Below, piece after piece: positions 57,765 to 61,524 of a DNA stretch of 61,524 bases. Origin of the DNA: Gammaproteobacteria bacterium Ga0077554. GTDB lineage: Bacteria > Pseudomonadota > Gammaproteobacteria > Ga0077554 > Ga007554. The notes beneath the pieces were generated by a model. It made no database searches and was not told the origin of the DNA. It saw only the letters and a list, made by a program, of their open reading frames with translations. The number at the start of each line of letters is the position of its first letter. Position 1 is the stretch's first letter. Both the position numbers and the translations under genes were made by a program. Location: assembly GCA_001464585.1 (NCBI GenBank), contig LNFF01000021.1:1-61524 (forward strand), written 5' to 3'.

Positions 57765-59966
57765 CTATACCTCACCATACCGCGCGGCATCACCCAACCA
57801 ACGCTTGATCAAGGCTGGCACACGCTCCGGGTAATGCTCCAATAATATTATCGCTGCCTGCTCGATTTTGGGAATCAATGCCTGGTCGCGCACCAGATCA
57901 GCGATGTGCAATTGCAACATGCCGCTCTGCCGCGTGCCCAGCACTTCACCCGGCCCACGCAACGCCAGATCACGTCTTGCAATTTCAAAGCCATCGTTGG
58001 TTTCACGCATTGCGGCCAGACGCGTGCGGCCATCAGCCGACAGCGGGGCATGATACATCAACACACAACTGCTGCTCTGCGTGCCGCGCCCTACCCTGCC
58101 ACGCAACTGGTGCAACTGCGCCATCCCCAGGCGTTCTGCGTTTTCAATAATCATCAAGCTGGCATTGGGCACGTCCACACCGACTTCAATCACCGTGGTG
58201 GCCACCAGCAAATCCAGCGCACCCGCTTTGAATGTTGCCATGATCTGCTGTTTCTCCTGCGACTTGAGCCGTCCGTGAATCAGCCCCACGCGCAGTTCCG
58301 GCAATGACTCAGCAAGACGCAGCGCCGTGTCAGTGGCGGCCTGGCATTGCAGCATCTCAGACTCTTCAATGAGCGTACACACCCAATACGCCTGACGCCC
58401 CGCACGACAGGCGTTGCGCACGCGCTCCACTACATCAGCTCGGCGCGTGTCGGCCACCACCACCGTTTCCACCGGCGTGCGCCCCGGCGGTAATTCATCA
58501 ATCACGGAACTGTCCAGATCGGCATACGCGGTCATCGCCAGCGTACGCGGAATCGGTGTGGCCGTCATGATCAATTGATGTGGATAGCGTCCATCTTGAT
58601 TACCTTTTTCGCGCAACGCCAAGCGCTGATGCACACCAAAGCGGTGCTGCTCATCCACTACGATCAAGCCCAGATTAGCAAACCTCACACCTTCCTGAAA
58701 CAAGGCATGCGTGCCCACCACCACCGCTGCCTGGCCGGACGCAAGCCGCTCCACCACGGCTTGCCACGCCTTGCCGGTGAGTTTTCCCGACAGCCACGCC
58801 ACCTCGATCCCCAGCGGCGCCAGCCACGCCGTGAAATTTTGCAGATGCTGCTCAGCCAATAGTTCAGTAGGCGCCATCACCACCGCCTGAAAGCCCGCCT
58901 CTAACGCGTGCAACACGGCACACGCCGCCACGACTGTTTTACCCGAACCGACATCGCCCTGCACCAGCCGCTGCATGGGATGATCACAACGCAGATCATG
59001 AATGATTTCACCGAGCACACGTTGCTGCGCGCCCGTGAGCGTAAACGACAGCGCATCGAGCAAACGTCGCATCAACACGCCCGGCACATGCAACTGCGGC
59101 GCGCGTTGCTGCTCAGTTTTATTACGCAACAAACGCAGGCTCAAATGATGCGCCAGCAATTCTTCAAACGCCAAACGCTGCTGCGCGGGATGCTGGCCCT
59201 CCAGCAGCATCCGTAGCGGCGCATCCGGCGGCGGGCGATGCACATAGGCCAGCGCTTCCGTTAATGATGGCAGGCGTAACTGTTCCAGAACTTGCGGCGG
59301 CAATGCTTCGCGCAATGCGCCATCACGCATCAAATCCAATGCCTGCTGCGTGAGGGCGCGTAACATATTTTGCTGCACGCCTTCGGTGGCCGGATACACC
59401 GGCGTTAAAAATTCATCTACTTCTGGGGCGTCTTGCACTATCCCATCTTTAATAGCCTCAGATTGTAGGTCGGGCTTTAGCCCGACATGTCGGGCTAAAG
59501 CCCGACCTACACCTAATGGATTGTTGGGAATAATGCGGTATTCAGGATGTACCATTTCCAGCATGCCCGGGCCAGAACGCACCTCGCCAAAACAACGCAC
59601 CCGCGCACCGCGCACAAAAGCCGCCTGCTGTTGCGCCGAAAAATGAAAAAAGCGCAGCAACATTCCACCGCTGCCATCCGCCACACGCACCAGCAACATG
59701 CGCCGGCGCCCAAACTTGATTTCGCTTAACTGCACCTCAACAACAATCGACACTTCATCGCCCACCCGCAACGCACCGATAGACGCTACACGAGTACGAT
59801 CCTGATAACGCAACGGCAAGTGAAATAACACATCCTGCACCGTGCGGATTCCAAGTTTGGTCAACAACTCAGCCACGCGCGGGCCAACCCGTTTCAACGT
59901 GGTGACAGGCAGAGAGTCCAGCGTGGTATTTTCAGCAGGAGGTGCGATAAAGTTTATACTCGCCAA
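57765..59966 (-). CDS. recG: RecG, ATP-dependent DNA helicase
   Basis: The 733-residue helicase remodels stalled forks. It has a wedge/OB domain (RVASIGALRVGDEVSIV), Walker A GDVGSGKT (about 341-348), DEQHRFGVHQR, and IHGRLKSQEKQQ and VATTVIEVGVDVPNA in the second helicase lobe. It is longer than the Escherichia coli protein by about 40 residues. Part of this is a segment encoded by a perfect palindrome at 59464-59511, between PEYRIIPN and EFLTPVYPATEGV. The start is a TTG codon (59966) with a weak GGA upstream. Confidence 0.95.
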   Translation of the reverse strand: MASINFIAPPAENTTLDSLPVTTLKRVGPRVAELLTKLGIRTVQDVLFHLPLRYQDRTRVASIGALRVGDEVSIVVEVQLSEIKFGRRRMLLVRVADGSGGMLLRFFHFSAQQQAAFVRGARVRCFGEVRSGPGMLEMVHPEYRIIPNNPLGVGRALARHVGLKPDLQSEAIKDGIVQDAPEVDEFLTPVYPATEGVQQNMLRALTQQALDLMRDGALREALPPQVLEQLRLPSLTEALAYVHRPPPDAPLRMLLEGQHPAQQRLAFEELLAHHLSLRLLRNKTEQQRAPQLHVPGVLMRRLLDALSFTLTGAQQRVLGEIIHDLRCDHPMQRLVQGDVGSGKTVVAACAVLHALEAGFQAVVMAPTELLAEQHLQNFTAWLAPLGIEVAWLSGKLTGKAWQAVVERLASGQAAVVVGTHALFQEGVRFANLGLIVVDEQHRFGVHQRLALREKGNQDGRYPHQLIMTATPIPRTLAMTAYADLDSSVIDELPPGRTPVETVVVADTRRADVVERVRNACRAGRQAYWVCTLIEESEMLQCQAATDTALRLAESLPELRVGLIHGRLKSQEKQQIMATFKAGALDLLVATTVIEVGVDVPNASLMIIENAERLGMAQLHQLRGRVGRGTQSSSCVLMYHAPLSADGRTRLAAMRETNDGFEIARRDLALRGPGEVLGTRQSGMLQLHIADLVRDQALIPKIEQAAIILLEHYPERVPALIKRWLGDAARYGEV
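59464..59511. repeat. Perfect 48-base palindrome inside recG
   Basis: The sequence starts TGTAGGTCGGGCTTTAGCCC and runs to its exact complement ending CCCGACCTACA, centred on ACATGT. Both arms are 24 bases without mismatch. The same type of palindrome is known as a dispersed intergenic repeat in several bacterial genomes. Here it is read in frame, giving a segment with VGRALARHVGLKPDLQ. Confidence 0.92.
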
Positions 59967-60006
59967 AATAAGGTCCAGGGTTCAATCGCCGTTTTCAGGA
60001 TGATCA

Positions 60007-61032
60007 TTACATCCTGTCCAAAGGACTCAAGACACCTTTTCCGCCCCGATTGAGCACATGTGTATAAATCATCGTGGTAGCAACATCCTTATGTCCCAAC
60101 AACTCCTGAATCGTGCGGATGTCATAGCCGGACTCCAGCAAGTGTGTCGCAAAAGAATGGCGTAATGTATGTGGCGTCGCCAGCTTGGTTAACCCGGCAT
60201 CCCTTACCGCCTGCTTCATGGCGCGTTGCAACCCTTTCTCATCCACATGATGCCGGCGCGTCACGCCCGAGCGCGGATCAACCGACAGACTGCGCGCCGG
60301 AAACATATATTGCCAACCCCATGCACGCCCTGCATTCGGATATTTACGCGCCAGCGCATGAGGCAAATATGCCTCACCATAATCCGCCGCCAGATCTTCG
60401 TTATGCATCATCTTTACACGCTCAAGATGTTTGATCAACGGTGCAGCCAGGGACTTGGGCAACATGGTAACCCGATCCTTGAAACCCTTTCCATCCCGAA
60501 CCGTAATCTGTTGCATTTCAAAATCGACATCCTTCACGCGCAACCGCACGCACTCCATCAACCGCATACCCGTGCCATACAACAGCCGCACCATCAACCC
60601 CGCCGTACCCGAAATGTGTCCAAGCACCAACTGGGTTTCACCCACGGTGAGCACCACCGGCAATCGCTCCGGTTGCTTGGCGCGCGTCAGGTCATCCAGC
60701 CAGGGCAATGGTCGTTCCAGCACCTCTTTGTACAAAAAAAGCACCGCCGCCAACGCCTGATTCTGCGTCGACGCCGCCACCTTTCCGTCCACCGCCAAAT
60801 GGCTCAGAAACCGCTCAACGTCCGGCGCACCCAGCGTCAGAGGATGCCGCTTGCCATGGAACAAAATAAAACGCTTGACCCACCCCAGATAAACCTGCTC
60901 GGTACGTATACTATAGTGCTTGACCCGTATCCTATCGCGCACCTGATCCAGCAATCGGGGCTTGGGAATTGAGAGATCCTCCTGATTAGCATCTGACAAA
61001 TGGTGTAAAACCTTTAATGAATTAGGCCGCAT
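60007..61032 (-). CDS. intI: Integron integrase (IntI)
   Basis: The 341-residue tyrosine recombinase has catalytic R157, H288, R291, H314 and Tyr323 ([31 protein letters not shown]). Between about residues 209 and 262 it carries the extra segment that separates IntI from XerC/D ([25 protein letters not shown] and [10 protein letters not shown]). IntI joins gene cassettes at attI using attC hairpins. It lies directly after recG in the same orientation and 105 bases from an attI-like site. On its upstream strand TATAAT (61082-61087) is a plausible -10 for intI. All catalytic residues are present, so it looks functional. Confidence 0.95.
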   Translation of the reverse strand: MRPNSLKVLHHLSDANQEDLSIPKPRLLDQVRDRIRVKHYSIRTEQVYLGWVKRFILFHGKRHPLTLGAPDVERFLSHLAVDGKVAASTQNQALAAVLFLYKEVLERPLPWLDDLTRAKQPERLPVVLTVGETQLVLGHISGTAGLMVRLLYGTGMRLMECVRLRVKDVDFEMQQITVRDGKGFKDRVTMLPKSLAAPLIKHLERVKMMHNEDLAADYGEAYLPHALARKYPNAGRAWGWQYMFPARSLSVDPRSGVTRRHHVDEKGLQRAMKQAVRDAGLTKLATPHTLRHSFATHLLESGYDIRTIQELLGHKDVATTMIYTHVLNRGGKGVLSPLDRM

Positions 61033-61119
61033 AAATAAATATACCTGAGGTAAGTCACTGGATCATATTGACAGAGTAATAATTATACACCAGACTGGCG
61101 TAAAGAAAGGCGCCGCTAT

Positions 61120-61143
61120 TAGGGTGCCTAATTTATGTTGGGC
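61120..61143 (+). other. Candidate attI recombination site
   Basis: CCTAA (61127-61131), five bases, then GTTGGGC (61137-61143) reproduce the simple-site layout of class 1 attI (CCTAA, six bases, GTTAGGC). GTTGGGC fits the GTTRRRY core consensus. The cassette boundary would lie between G61137 and T61138. The site is about 90-105 bases from the intI start, as expected. Confidence 0.8.
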
Positions 61144-61194
61144 GTCTTAGAAATCGCCTTCCATCAACTTCACTAAAGTAAGGAGCTTGTCACT

Positions 61195-61524
61195 ATGAAA
61201 AGAATAATGCTCGCATTCGCTACACTGTTGTTGATGGTGGGCTGCGCAAATCAGAACAGCATTTATCGAACATTCGATATCTCAAAAGGCGAAAGCCCCA
61301 TGGTTGACATTCGTCAACGTGCTGTACTTGTGGCGCCTAACAAGACGGTTACCGAGAAATTTGATAAAGACGGGAAGTTAACAGACAAAACCACTCTTGA
61401 AAAAGGCATGTTTGTATGCGCGGAACCTAGCCCAGATGCAATGGCGTCATTGGCGTACGAATTGGCAGCGAAAGGTGGTGTTCCGGAAAAGGCGAGCGGA
61501 GAGCTAGCATTTGCAATGCATGAC
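61195..61524 (+). CDS. Lipoprotein gene of the first cassette (partial)
   Basis: ATG 61195 opens a frame that continues to the window end (110 codons) without a stop. An AAGGAG site lies about 11 bases upstream. The start MKRIMLAFATLLLMVGC is a lipoprotein signal with lipobox MVGC. The mature part has VDIRQRAVLVAPNKTV, EKGMFVCAEPSPDAMA and an Ala/Gly-rich end. I recognise no family. It begins 57 bases beyond the attI boundary, so it is probably the first gene cassette. Its attC site must lie beyond the window. Confidence 0.85.
   Translation, partial: MKRIMLAFATLLLMVGCANQNSIYRTFDISKGESPMVDIRQRAVLVAPNKTVTEKFDKDGKLTDKTTLEKGMFVCAEPSPDAMASLAYELAAKGGVPEKASGELAFAMHD

Noticed and set aside
61033-61075. 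Possible LexA box in front of intI
   Set aside because: CTGT and CCAG are present but the spacing and bases do not fit CTGT-N8-ACAG, so SOS control is not supported here.

Overview
The window looks like the chromosome of a chemolithoautotrophic gammaproteobacterium. Gene content and order are gammaproteobacterial: a maf-rng-yhdP-nit-tldD run, divergent pmbA/yjgA, a proA-nadD-rsfS-rlmH set, lptE-holA, and an Rsd/AlgQ anti-sigma factor. Carbon fixation is encoded by a red-type (form IC) RuBisCO with its activase CbbX and a divergent CbbR regulator. No taxon can be fixed from the sequence alone.

Layout. 1-1000: end of a prophage or phage satellite (unknown C-terminus, two hairpin repeats, a lone P27-type small terminase). 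1.5-7.8 kb: a soluble poly-HAMP hybrid histidine kinase with three receiver domains, followed by a REC-GGDEF-EAL protein, a likely signal-to-c-di-GMP pair. 7.9-12 kb: cbbX-cbbS-cbbL (minus strand) and divergent cbbR. 12.2-14.1 kb: ammonium transporter and an acetyltransferase. 14.1-17.7 kb: a scarred block with a deletion-fused efflux adaptor/RND pump, a tandem pair of TlpA-like thioredoxins, and truncated dsbD and histidine-kinase genes meeting at one breakpoint. 17.8-40.5 kb: conserved housekeeping genes (TldD/TldE protease, DarP, nitrilase-family amidase, YhdP, RNase G, Maf, L,D-transpeptidases, RlmH, OmpA-like lipoprotein, RsfS, NadD, ProA, HolA, LptE) and a CHASE-domain histidine kinase broken by one in-frame TGA. 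40.6-47 kb: sufBCDSU-nfu-Rieske, with overlapping genes and a promoter carrying an IscR type 1-like operator. 47-56 kb: DUF1801 and M23 peptidase genes (possibly acquired), panD, dksA, acs, plsC, rsd, a SET-domain gene and phoH. 56-60 kb: recG-dppB-dppC. 60-61.5 kb: an integron integrase gene, a recognisable attI-like site, and a first cassette-like lipoprotein gene that runs off the right end.

Two themes stand out. First, palindromic repeats of several families are scattered between genes. Some sit in frame inside conserved genes: yhdP twice, recG once, probably maf once. These behave like the protein-embedded palindromic elements described in Rickettsia. Second, the right end is a chromosomal integron platform next to recG, so the sequence beyond the window probably holds a cassette array. 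Intergenic stretches longer than about 300 bases are described as their own entries. I saw no rRNA, tRNA, CRISPR array or insertion-sequence transposase.
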